From the NCBI RefSeq assembly GCF_013359815.1, contig NZ_JABMCF010000040.1, forward strand, positions 1-64,000: a stretch of 64,000 nucleotides of DNA. Direction: 5' to 3'. Within the stretch, counting starts at the first letter, position 1. Each line of letters starts with the position of its first letter. A program made the position numbers and the translations under genes. The notes under the pieces are model-generated. The model did no database searches, was not told the DNA's origin, and was given only the letters and a program-made list of their open reading frames with translations. This document shows, piece by piece, positions 26,700 to 34,942 of the stretch. Source of the DNA: Curtobacterium flaccumfaciens (lineage in GTDB: Bacteria; Actinomycetota; Actinomycetes; Actinomycetales; Microbacteriaceae).

Positions 26700-27077
26700 T
26701 CAGAACGACGAGGCTGCCGGGGGAGCGGGCGGCATCGAGTGCTGCACGTGCTCGGTCCATTGGAGACCATCCCACCAGCGGTTCGCGCCCTGCGCGTCCG
26801 CGTACCACCCGGGCGGCGGGCCCTGCGACGGAGCCGGCACTGGCGTCGGCTGCTGAACAGTGACGGTTGGCTGGGGCGTCGTCGCCTGCGCACCGAGGTG
26901 GAGCGACATCTTGTGGCCGCACCCTCGGCAGGTCTTCGTGAAGCCCATCGCGAGCTCCGAGATCCCGACGGTCATCACGGCGGTGCTCGCGCGAACGCTG
27001 TTCCTGCCCAAGTTCGCTGCAGCGCTGTTCGTGCACTTCTTGCAGTCACGGCAGCCTGTCTCGACCCGATTCGCCAT
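26700..27077 (-). CDS. Zinc-ribbon and DUF2510 protein
   Basis: The 125-residue protein begins with cysteine pairs (CRDCKKC and CRGCGHK) that would bind one zinc ion, then a Pro-rich linker, then a DUF2510 module (PPGWYADAQGANRWWDGLQWT), the usual actinobacterial PGWYxD...RWWDGxxWT motif. DUF2510 modules often occur in membrane- or secretion-related proteins, but no function is established here. ATG 27077 has GAGGGG seven bases before it. It follows no obvious operon partner. Confidence 0.75.
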   Translation of the reverse strand: MANRVETGCRDCKKCTNSAAANLGRNSVRASTAVMTVGISELAMGFTKTCRGCGHKMSLHLGAQATTPQPTVTVQQPTPVPAPSQGPPPGWYADAQGANRWWDGLQWTEHVQHSMPPAPPAASSF

Positions 27078-27272
27078 CAGGCACCCCTCTCGTTCCTCGG
27101 GAAGCGTACGAGGACCGCTCACCTGCGACCAGTGCCCCTTCGGGGGTGTTGCGGGATGGCGCACGTCTTTGCGGCGAAGGACGCTCGCCGCCCGGTGTTC
27201 AAGGAACTCTGATCGCCCTAGTTGCTCGAACGTGAGGACCCCTCCCGAAGGTCCGCGGATCAGGAGCACTTC

Positions 27273-27557
27273 GTGACAGACCAACGACGGCAGGACGAAC
27301 GACTCCTGGCGGGCCTCCGTTTCCTCGCAGATCAGTCAGAACCAGCCCCCCCCCCGAAAGGACGTTGGGAAGCAGCATCGGCGCAAGTCTCCATGAGCGA
27401 GACGGAGTCGACCTTCGTCCCCTCCCGCCCCGAATCTTGGGGCCGCAACGCCTTCGGGTTCGGGAAGTCGACGCTCGGTCGCGCGGGTTCGATGGCGGCA
27501 GTAGCTCAACAGTTATCGTCGTTCGTTCAACAGGGTCTGCGTAGCGAGAGCGTTTGA
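27273..27557 (+). CDS. Small hypothetical protein with a C10 tract
   Basis: A 94-codon frame starts at GTG 27273 with AGGAG six bases upstream (27259-27263). It holds a run of ten C residues at 27346-27355 in the middle (encoding EPAPPPKG). No family is recognised. The homopolymer could slip and switch the reading frame. The rest of the 543-base gap between 27078 and 27620 has no other credible gene. The coding status is uncertain. Confidence 0.35.
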   Translation: MTDQRRQDERLLAGLRFLADQSEPAPPPKGRWEAASAQVSMSETESTFVPSRPESWGRNAFGFGKSTLGRAGSMAAVAQQLSSFVQQGLRSESV

Positions 27558-27575
27558 CCGACCGACCGACCGACC
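27556..27575. repeat. Five tandem GACC units
   Basis: GACC is repeated five times directly after the preceding small frame (its stop TGA overlaps the first unit). It lies 46 bases before the MazG-like gene, so unit number might affect its expression. It is a simple short repeat with no known role. Confidence 0.7.
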
Positions 27576-27620
27576 GTGCGCTCGTCTCGTTGTCGTGAGC
27601 CGCGCTGCTAGCGTCGCAGC

Positions 27621-27941
27621 ATGGCGGATGAGGGGCTGCACGACGAGCTACGGGCTTTCGTCGACGAACGCGACTGGGGTCAGTTCCACAGTCAGGAGAA
27701 CCTATCGAAGAGCATCTCGATCGAGGCGGCGGAGCTGCTCGAGTGCTTCCAGTGGAAAGCCGAGGCCGACGAGTCGCGCGTGCGGAGCGAGCTTGCTGAC
27801 GTACTCACGTACTGCTTCCTCCTCGCGGACCGCCTCGGCACGTCGCCGGAGACCCTGATCCGCGAAAAGCTCGCGATCACGAAGGCCAAGTACCCGGTGG
27901 AACGATCGCGAGGGCGGAGCACGAAGTATGACCAGCTTTGA
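27621..27941 (+). CDS. MazG-like nucleotide pyrophosphohydrolase
   Basis: The 106-residue all-alpha protein is of the MazG/dCTPase type. It has the metal-binding pattern EAAELLECF (ExxE of helix 2) and ELADVLTYC (ExxD of helix 3), which hold Mg2+ for cleaving nucleoside triphosphates to monophosphates. It is short, as single-domain members are. It overlaps the following GIY-YIG/DUF2075 gene by 14 bases, so the two act as one unit. Removal of modified or phage nucleotides is possible but not shown. Confidence 0.85.
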   Translation: MADEGLHDELRAFVDERDWGQFHSQENLSKSISIEAAELLECFQWKAEADESRVRSELADVLTYCFLLADRLGTSPETLIREKLAITKAKYPVERSRGRSTKYDQL

Positions 27942-29649
27942 CATCGAGCGGCTCCCGTTCACCCGAAAGCACCTGCGGTTATGGCAAGCGGATGATCGTC
28001 GCTTCATCAACTGGCCAGTGGTCTACATCCTCGACGATGGGAAGCGGGCGTACGTCGGCGAGACCCTGAACACCGCCGCGCGGATGCGGCAGCACCTCGA
28101 GTCAGCCGAGCGCAAGACGTTGAAGTCGGTTCGGCTCGTGCTCGACGACACGTTCAACAAGTCAGTATGCCTCGACCTCGAGTCGCAGCTCATCGCCTTG
28201 CTTGCGGCGGACGAGAAGTTCACGGTGCTGAACAGCAACAAGGGAATCGTCGATGCCGATTACTTCGACCGGCCAAGGTACCGCGACACCTTCAAACAGA
28301 TATTCGATGCACTCCGCGAGCAGCAGGTATTTACTCGCAGTCTGCCCGAGATCGAGAACCGTGAGCTCTTCAAGCTCTCACCCTTCAAGGCCTTGAACCG
28401 TGACCAGGCGATCGCGTTGGAGGACATCCTCGAGGGCCTGTTCGACGACTGGGAAGACGATGCAGCGACTCCGATCACCGTGCAAGGGGACCCCGGCACC
28501 GGCAAGACGATCGTCGCTGTCTACCTGCTCAAGCTCCTCCGAGACCTCGCCCAGGGCAAGGGGCTCGACGATCTCGAGAGCGACGCGCTCTTCTCCGACT
28601 TCTTCACCGAGGACAACCACCGTCTTCTCGATGGTTCGCGGCTCGGGCTCGTTGTTCCGCAGCAGGCGTTGCGGGCGTCCCTCAAGCGCGTGTTCGCGAA
28701 GACCCCCGGTCTTGACAAGACGATGGTGCTGACTCCGTTCGAGGTGGGGAAGAGCGATGAGCCCTGGGATCTGCTCGTCGTCGATGAATCTCATCGCCTC
28801 AACCACCGCGCGAACCAAGCGTCCGGCGTGCAGAACAAGAGTTTCGGGGAGATCAACGAGAAGTTGTTCGGCGCCGACGCCGATCACCTGACACAATTGG
28901 ACTGGATCCGGAAGCAGAGCCGGCACCAGATCTTCCTGATCGATTCGCATCAGAGCGTGCGTCCCGCCGACCTTCCGCAAGCGACGCAGAAGGCGCTCAT
29001 CGATGAGAGTGAAGCCGCGGATCGCCGCTACCGACTCTTCACGCAGATGCGCGTGCAGGGTGGCGCGGACTACGTGTCCTTCGCACGAGCGCTCCTGGGC
29101 GACAAACCGCGCGAGCGTGAGGACTTCGGCACCTACGATGTGCGGTTCTTCGACGACCTCGGCGAGATGCACGACGCAATCCGAGCCCGCGACGCTCAAG
29201 TCGGGCTCTCCCGTCTCGTTGCCGGGTACGCCTGGGAATGGAGAAGCAAGAACGACTCCGCCGCGATCGACATCGAAATCGACGGTCGCAAGCTGCAGTG
29301 GAACCAGACCCAGACCGACTGGATTACCTCACCGGGGGCGGTCGAGCAGGTCGGATCGATCCACACCGTGCAGGGGTACGACCTCAACTATGCGGGCGTC
29401 GTCATCGGGCCGGACCTGCGGTTCGACCAAGAGACGCAGCGTGTTGTCTTCAACCGATCGAACTACTTCGACAAGAAGGGTATGGAGAACAACCCGCGGC
29501 TCGGGATCGAGTACTCGGATGAGGACGTCCTCCGCTTCGTGACGAACGTGTACTCGGTCCTGATGACGCGCGGGGTACTCGGCACCTACCTGTACGTGGT
29601 TGACCCGGCGCTGCGGGAGCACTTGCGCGCGATCATCCAGGCGGGCTGA
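27928..29649 (+). CDS. GIY-YIG nuclease fused to DUF2075 helicase domain
   Basis: The 573-residue protein has an N-terminal GIY-YIG-like domain (about 30-100; VVYILDDGKRAYVGET...RMRQHL, with the catalytic Tyr/Arg pattern), then a DUF2075 P-loop NTPase related to SF1 helicases and Schlafen proteins. Walker A is GDPGTGKTI (about 188-196), Walker B LLVVDESHRL (about 280-289) and motif VGSIHTVQGYDLNYAGVV near the C-terminus. Such proteins are thought to cut and translocate nucleic acid and recur in defence islands. It is coupled to the MazG-like gene. The function is inferred from the domains. Confidence 0.85.
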   Translation: MTSFDIERLPFTRKHLRLWQADDRRFINWPVVYILDDGKRAYVGETLNTAARMRQHLESAERKTLKSVRLVLDDTFNKSVCLDLESQLIALLAADEKFTVLNSNKGIVDADYFDRPRYRDTFKQIFDALREQQVFTRSLPEIENRELFKLSPFKALNRDQAIALEDILEGLFDDWEDDAATPITVQGDPGTGKTIVAVYLLKLLRDLAQGKGLDDLESDALFSDFFTEDNHRLLDGSRLGLVVPQQALRASLKRVFAKTPGLDKTMVLTPFEVGKSDEPWDLLVVDESHRLNHRANQASGVQNKSFGEINEKLFGADADHLTQLDWIRKQSRHQIFLIDSHQSVRPADLPQATQKALIDESEAADRRYRLFTQMRVQGGADYVSFARALLGDKPREREDFGTYDVRFFDDLGEMHDAIRARDAQVGLSRLVAGYAWEWRSKNDSAAIDIEIDGRKLQWNQTQTDWITSPGAVEQVGSIHTVQGYDLNYAGVVIGPDLRFDQETQRVVFNRSNYFDKKGMENNPRLGIEYSDEDVLRFVTNVYSVLMTRGVLGTYLYVVDPALREHLRAIIQAG

Positions 29650-29708
29650 GCCGACCCCGAGTAACGGCCCTGACTCGCGCTCGTCTCACACGAAATCGTG
29701 CTGCGGCG

Positions 29709-30266
29709 ACCGTGCCCATGAACGGGCTGACGGCGTTGCAGATCCTGTCGCACGCTTCGCTCGCGCCGGGGCAGACGCTCGCCGTGACCGGGGCGGCTTG
29801 GCTGCTCGGGAACTACGTTGTGCAGCTGGCGAATGCCGCCGGGCTGACGGTGATCGCGGATGCTGCTCCGGCCGATGAAGCGCTTGTGCGGTCGCTCGGG
29901 CCGGACCACGTGGTGCCGCGAGGTGCTTCCTTCGCCTCCGCTGTCCGGGAGCTCGTGCCGGACGGGGTCGATGCGCTCGCCGACGCTGCCGTGCAGCGCG
30001 ACGAGGTCGTCGACGCCGTTCGGGACGGGGGAGTGTTCTTCGACGTGCGGGGGTGGCAGGGCAACGGGGCTCGGGCGATCGAGTTCGTGCAGGTGATGGT
30101 GTTCTCGGAGTACCGGTCGTTCGACAAGCTCGAGCAGCTGCGGCATGCGGTGGAGAGTGGGACGTTGACGCCGCGGGTCGCCGAGGTGTTGCCGGCTGCT
30201 CGGGCTGTGGAGGCGCATGAGCGGTTGGAGGCTGGGGGGACGCCGGGGCGGTTTGTGCTGACGTAG
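29709..30266 (+). pseudogene. 5'-truncated copy of the quinone oxidoreductase gene
   Basis: This segment repeats bases about 21838-22395 of the intact gene, with about 97 percent identity at protein level over 184 codons and the same stop region. It lacks the first 125 codons (the GroES-like domain). The changes include Gly to Trp in the glycine motif (TGAAWLLG), which would block NADPH binding, so it is not functional. Similarity begins just before the ATGAACGGGCTGAC stretch. It forms the right-hand direct repeat around the Sdp/MazG segment. Confidence 0.9.
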
Positions 30267-30433
30267 GAATAGCCCCAGCGCACGAGAGGAAGCCTGTGAG
30301 CCGAGCTGTCGATCAAGGTTGCCACAGCCGATCCAAGCCACGGCTCAACACCGTGAGATCCAGGTTCAAATCCATATTGAGTGTTATCGGCCCTCGACAC
30401 CGTGCGCTGATCGACGCGAGCGGACCAAGCTTT

Positions 30434-31534
30434 TCAGCCAAGCAGCCCTGCGAGGTGCCGTCCGATTGCGGCGCCCAGCGGAATCGGCACTGCATTTCCA
30501 ATCTGGCGCGCAATCTCGATCTTTGAACCCATGAAGAGGTAGTCGTCTGGGAACCCTTGGAGCGTCGCGGCCTCGTAGTGCGTGAGCGCTCGGTCCTCGA
30601 CCGGATGAAGGTATCGTCCCTTCTCCGGCTTGAAGAACTCCGTGCGCACGGTGACCGCCGGTTTGTCCCAGTGCAATCGACCCATGACGTCAGCCGATCC
30701 TGATGTGTGCTTCTTCCAGCAGTCAGGCAAGAGCTCGTACGGGATGTCGAAACGGTTGCCCTTTTCGGGGATGTGGGCGAACCGTTCGCGCGAGAGGTCG
30801 GTGTAGTAGCGGGTGACATGCAGTTCGGCGGCGCGATAGGGCCCAGAAACCGCGCTTCCGTGGACAACGCGAGCGCGATTGGAGGGGAGGTCGATCGTGC
30901 TGACGGCGGCAGTCATTCCACGCTGTTTGAAGGCCTGTCCGACGGTGACATGCTGTTGCGCGCGCCCAGGGCCGTGTGTGGGCTCAGGGAAACCGGGCGC
31001 GACCTGATCGTCGCGCCACCCAATGATCACGGTGCGTTTCCGCGCCTGCGCCGCACCGTAGTCCGCTGAGTTGAGGACGCGCCAGTCGAAGGAGTAGTTG
31101 GATAGCATCCCCGCTTCGGAGGTTTCGCGGCGAAAGTCCTCAAACTGGGGAGACTTGGTGAACGCGGCGACGTTCTCAACCACGAAGTACTTGGGTTGGG
31201 CTCGCTTGACTGTCTCCGCGTATTGCTTCCAGAGGAAGTTGCGCACGTCCTCGGCGTCCTGCTTCCCGAGAGTGGAAAAGCCCTGACACGGCGGGCCCCC
31301 GAGGACAACCTCGACGGAGGGGATGTCCTCCTGTGCGAGCCAGTCCTCGATGGGACCGGCGAAGACGAGGTCGTCGCCGTGATTAGACGCGTACGTGGCT
31401 GCCGCTGCGGTGTCCATCTCGACCGCGCGGACCGTCGAGAACCGGTCCGAACCTTTGCGGAAGCCTTCGCTGAGGCCTCCGGCTCCTGCGAAGAGGTCGA
31501 GCGTGCGGATGGGGGCGAGCTGCGTAGTGGCCAT
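30434..31534 (-). CDS. dcm: DNA (cytosine-5) methyltransferase
   Basis: The 366-residue C5-methyltransferase has motif I DLFAGAGGLSEGF, motif IV GGPPCQGFSTLG with the catalytic cysteine, motif VI FVVENV, motif VIII QARKRTVII and the C-terminal motif X QIGNAVPIPLG. The target-recognition region lies between motifs VIII and IX and its site cannot be read from sequence. It follows the MORC-sigma gene by 32 bases on the same strand and would protect host DNA from the nuclease parts of the cassette. Confidence 0.95.
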   Translation of the reverse strand: MATTQLAPIRTLDLFAGAGGLSEGFRKGSDRFSTVRAVEMDTAAAATYASNHGDDLVFAGPIEDWLAQEDIPSVEVVLGGPPCQGFSTLGKQDAEDVRNFLWKQYAETVKRAQPKYFVVENVAAFTKSPQFEDFRRETSEAGMLSNYSFDWRVLNSADYGAAQARKRTVIIGWRDDQVAPGFPEPTHGPGRAQQHVTVGQAFKQRGMTAAVSTIDLPSNRARVVHGSAVSGPYRAAELHVTRYYTDLSRERFAHIPEKGNRFDIPYELLPDCWKKHTSGSADVMGRLHWDKPAVTVRTEFFKPEKGRYLHPVEDRALTHYEAATLQGFPDDYLFMGSKIEIARQIGNAVPIPLGAAIGRHLAGLLG

Positions 31535-31566
31535 GTCGGATCAAACCTACGGTACGAGCGCGCGGT

Positions 31567-34500
31567 TCAAGCGGGCGCGGCCGGCGCGCCGGCGGGACCA
31601 GGGTTCATCTCTGCGCGCTCCTCTGCGGGGCTCGGCTGACACCTCCGGAAGGCGTCCGCATGGCGCGGCTCCATCAGGACCCGGCAGGCGACACCAAACG
31701 GAGTCCGCTCAAGCCGGAGCGCGAGGTCGTGGATCGAGGCACCGGTAGTGAGCGCTGAATCGATGAGCTGTGCGTCCACGTCCGAGTATCCGGCACCGTG
31801 ACGGGCGGGACGGCCAGAAGTCGGCGTTGACGTTTCGACGCCGAAGAGTGTCTGGCTGAGCGAGGCCAGGACAGTGCCACGAGCGACGTTCAGGCGGCGA
31901 GCTATGTCATCCGGGTGCTGGCCACTCAGGAAGGCAGCCGCCGTGTCCGGGGGGCTCGCAAGGAGATCGACTCTTGGCTGCGCCGATCTGTTGGCGGCGG
32001 GGTCCGCGATTATCGAAGGCACGGCCAGCCGATTCCGGCGCTTTTTCCGGCCATACTGCCTAACCTGCTCCTCGACGGTCAGAGACCTAGCTCTAGGGAC
32101 CGAAGTGACAGGCCTATCTTCACGGACAGTGGTGTCGTCGATGAAGTGATGATCCGTGAGCATTGCCTGCCGACGCGGACCACGCATCTTCTCCAGCGCC
32201 TTCTTTTCCAGTTGTCGAATTCGCTCTCGGGTGACCCCGAACTCGACACCAATCGCATCAAGTGTCTGACGCTCGCCTCCGTCGAGTCCGAAGCGGAGCA
32301 CGAGGACCCGTGCCTCCTTCCAGTCAAGGGTATTGAGGACTCGAACGAGGTCCCGTCGGAACAACAGTGCCTCGAGGACGTCGCTTGCGGAATCAACCGC
32401 GTCGTCTACGAGGTGGTCACCGAAGGGCTCGTCCCTTCGCAGTTCTGGGTTGTACCAAGGCGCGTCAAGTGACCACACATGTGTGAGCCGGTCTGCCGCG
32501 TCGAGCCGTTCGATGTCAGAGCGGTCAATTTCGGACTGCCGGGCGAGCTCGTCGAGCGGTACGCCATCCGGGTAGAGCGGTTCGAGCGCGGCGCGGGCAC
32601 CGGACAGTCTCCGTAGTGACTCCATCAGATGAACTGGCAAGCGTATGGCGCGTGCTTTGTCGTCGAGCGCCCGCGAGATAGCCTGCCGGATCCACCAGGT
32701 GGCGTACGTTGAAAACTTCGTCCCCTGCGCGTAGTCGAACTTCTCGACCGCGTGGATGAGCCCCATGTTGCCTTCCTGGATCAGGTCGAGTGACTCCATG
32801 TCGCGACCTGCGTAGCGCCTCGCGACGGAGACGACCAGGCGCAAGTTCGCGTTGACGAATCGTGCCTTGGCGTGCTGACCAGCGTGAGCGATCTCTCGAA
32901 GTTCGCGTAGAAGCGACCTGCGCTGTTCCTGAGCGCTATCCGAGGCGAGATGCTCTTCGGCGAGCAACCCGGCCTCGATACGACGAGCGAGCTCGACCTC
33001 TTCGGCGGCGCTCAGCAATTGCGCTCTACCGATTCCCCAAAGGTACTGCTTCATCGGGTCCGCAGAGTGTGGGATGTCTCGATTGCGCTCGACGAAGCCA
33101 GGGGCGGGGCGCTCAATCGAGAAGCCGCCCTCGTCGACTCGCGTGGGTATCGGAACCTCGTCGCCGACCTGCCACCCGTCGAGATCGAGCTCGTCATCGG
33201 CAGGCGGTCGGGCTGCCCGGGTCGCCGTTTCGCGGGTTGCGTCGTAAGCGTGTTCGTCGATCTGCTGGAACGTGGCGGCGGCGAGAACAGCATGGATACG
33301 CTCGATCTGCTCAATCGTGCTCTGCTGCAAATGACCGCGCTCCAGCTTGTCTTGTAGCTGTAACACGATCGAGGTTTTGAAGAACGCGGCGTCGCCGCCG
33401 TGGACACCCTGGAGCTGCTCCCGGTAACCCTCGTTCAACCAGACCGTCGCTGCCGCGTGCTCCAGTTCGAAGAGCCGGCCGCGGCCCAGAGGCTTCCACA
33501 AGACGCGGAGGTTGTTGCCATCGTCACGGAATCCGAACTCCTCGTCCATCGCGCCGATGACGGCTTGGGGAAGCCCCTCCGCAATGCGCGCAACCGGCTT
33601 TGGGCCGCGCTCGCGTTTGCTGCCGAGCCGGAACACCTCCTTCGCCGCGGTCAGGAAGGACCGGAAACCCTGTCCGTCTTCTGCGACAGCTCGTTCTACC
33701 GCGTGGACACCGTCTGCCGTGAGCACGACGCCGTGCTTTTCGGGATTGATGCGAACGGCGCCAAGCGCCTCGACAGCCACGTCGACGGCGACCCGCGCAA
33801 GCTGCAGTTCGGCCAAGTTGCCGGGCAGCAAGTTCAACCAGCCGCCAGCTTGCTGTAGCCGATCGTTACGGTAGACATACAAACCCTGCCACTCCGCTCG
33901 CGGGCGCCCCAGCATTTTGGCGCTCGGACCCTGGTTCGCGGGCTGCATGATGTGGCAGGTGAAGCGCACCTCCGCACCTCCCGGGGTCGTTCCGGTCAGA
34001 TTGAGCGGGTAACCGGCGGCACCAGACGTGAAATCGAAGGGGTCAACGGGGGTTACTTTGACGGGGACGCCGTCGCCCGTTCGTGTGTCGAACTGCTGCA
34101 GGACGATCGTGATGTCACCTCGCGAGATGATCCTGTGGAACGTCAGCCCGAGGTCGTGTCCCAGGCTTGTGAACACCTCGTCGAGCCAGCGCCGCCGATC
34201 GACCTCCACATCGCCGGTGAAGACCGAATGCAGGTGGTCCCATTCCACCACAGTGCCGCTTTCGACACGGGCGAAGCCGCCAGCTCCCTTCGTGAAACCG
34301 CGCTGGGCGTCAGCGTCGCTCAGGACTTCGCCCTCGAATCGTCCGCGCGCGAGACGTATCGCTCGCGTCGGCTCATAGCCACACCTGGAGTAAACAGTCA
34401 GCCGGTCAGCCTGACTGAATGACGCTGCTTTCAAGCCGACGCCGAAATGACCGTGCTCGGCCGCTCCGTACTTGCGACGGACGCCGAGGCGCATCGCTGA

Positions 34501-34740
34501 CGCGAGCTGCGTTGCGGACATCCCTGCGCCGTCGTCATGCATCCGGATCCCGATGAGCTCCTCGTTGCGTGTGATGAATCGCGCGAGGAACTTGGTCGCG
34601 CCCTTGTCGATGGAGTTGTCGATCAAATCGGCCATCGCAGTGGCCAGAGAATGCCCGGCTCCGATCGCGCTGAGGATCGAAGGATCCGGGGCGAGGTCGA
34701 CGACATGCGCGGCCTCGGCGTGTTCTTCGGTCGACTCCAT
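31567..34740 (-). CDS. MORC/GHKL ATPase fused to a sigma-70 factor
   Basis: This single open frame of 1057 residues joins two unrelated machines. Residues 1-450 form a MORC-like GHKL ATPase: N-box MADLIDNSID (about 36-45), G1 HDDGAGM (68-74), GHFGVGLKAAS (97-107). Residues about 560-860 form an RpoD-like sigma factor. Region 1.2 is QYLWGIGRAQLLSAAEEVEL, region 2 includes RFVNANLRLVVSVARRY and KFSTYATWWIRQAISRAL (about 675), and region 4 contains EFGVTRERIRQLEKKALEKM (about 828). The tail (880-1057) has two further HTH-like stretches. No stop or frameshift separates the parts. The start at 34740 (MESTEEHAE) is chosen by homology to other GHKL N-termini; an upstream ATG at 34797 is possible. 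It may load DNA-damage or defence ATPase action on RNA polymerase (speculative). Confidence 0.88.
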   Translation of the reverse strand: MESTEEHAEAAHVVDLAPDPSILSAIGAGHSLATAMADLIDNSIDKGATKFLARFITRNEELIGIRMHDDGAGMSATQLASAMRLGVRRKYGAAEHGHFGVGLKAASFSQADRLTVYSRCGYEPTRAIRLARGRFEGEVLSDADAQRGFTKGAGGFARVESGTVVEWDHLHSVFTGDVEVDRRRWLDEVFTSLGHDLGLTFHRIISRGDITIVLQQFDTRTGDGVPVKVTPVDPFDFTSGAAGYPLNLTGTTPGGAEVRFTCHIMQPANQGPSAKMLGRPRAEWQGLYVYRNDRLQQAGGWLNLLPGNLAELQLARVAVDVAVEALGAVRINPEKHGVVLTADGVHAVERAVAEDGQGFRSFLTAAKEVFRLGSKRERGPKPVARIAEGLPQAVIGAMDEEFGFRDDGNNLRVLWKPLGRGRLFELEHAAATVWLNEGYREQLQGVHGGDAAFFKTSIVLQLQDKLERGHLQQSTIEQIERIHAVLAAATFQQIDEHAYDATRETATRAARPPADDELDLDGWQVGDEVPIPTRVDEGGFSIERPAPGFVERNRDIPHSADPMKQYLWGIGRAQLLSAAEEVELARRIEAGLLAEEHLASDSAQEQRRSLLRELREIAHAGQHAKARFVNANLRLVVSVARRYAGRDMESLDLIQEGNMGLIHAVEKFDYAQGTKFSTYATWWIRQAISRALDDKARAIRLPVHLMESLRRLSGARAALEPLYPDGVPLDELARQSEIDRSDIERLDAADRLTHVWSLDAPWYNPELRRDEPFGDHLVDDAVDSASDVLEALLFRRDLVRVLNTLDWKEARVLVLRFGLDGGERQTLDAIGVEFGVTRERIRQLEKKALEKMRGPRRQAMLTDHHFIDDTTVREDRPVTSVPRARSLTVEEQVRQYGRKKRRNRLAVPSIIADPAANRSAQPRVDLLASPPDTAAAFLSGQHPDDIARRLNVARGTVLASLSQTLFGVETSTPTSGRPARHGAGYSDVDAQLIDSALTTGASIHDLALRLERTPFGVACRVLMEPRHADAFRRCQPSPAEERAEMNPGPAGAPAAPA

Positions 34741-34840
34741 GACTGGGGACGCTACAACCCTCCTCGGACACTCAACGACCGGGATCCCTGGAATCAAGTA
34801 CCGGCGTTCTCCCCAAAACGGGGGGGAGCAGACAGTCCCC

Positions 34841-34869
34841 TTGACACGGTTAAGCTCTGCGGGTGCGCT
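34841..34869 (+). promoter_or_regulatory. Possible promoter of the PF14390-Z1 pair
   Basis: A perfect TTGACA (34841-34846) is followed after 17 bases by TGCGCT (34864-34869), a poor -10. It lies in the gap between the divergent sigma-fusion gene and the PF14390 gene. The poor -10 could reflect dependence on a special sigma factor, perhaps the neighbouring fusion protein, but this is only an idea. Confidence 0.3.
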
Positions 34870-34942
34870 GCCATGGTGTGCTCGCTACTTGCGCGACGCA
34901 TCGGGACGCAGAAGTCGCACGGCGGACGAACAAGGGGGATGT

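Noticed and set aside
27495-27520. GCAGTAGCTCAAC resembling a tRNA D arm
   Set aside because: It lies inside the small frame at 27273-27557 and no cloverleaf can be drawn.
30330-30380. tRNA-like T-arm sequence (AGGTTCAAATCC) near the island middle
   Set aside because: The bases on either side do not form a five-pair T stem, and no acceptor, D or anticodon arm can be found, so this is not a tRNA or a clear attachment site.
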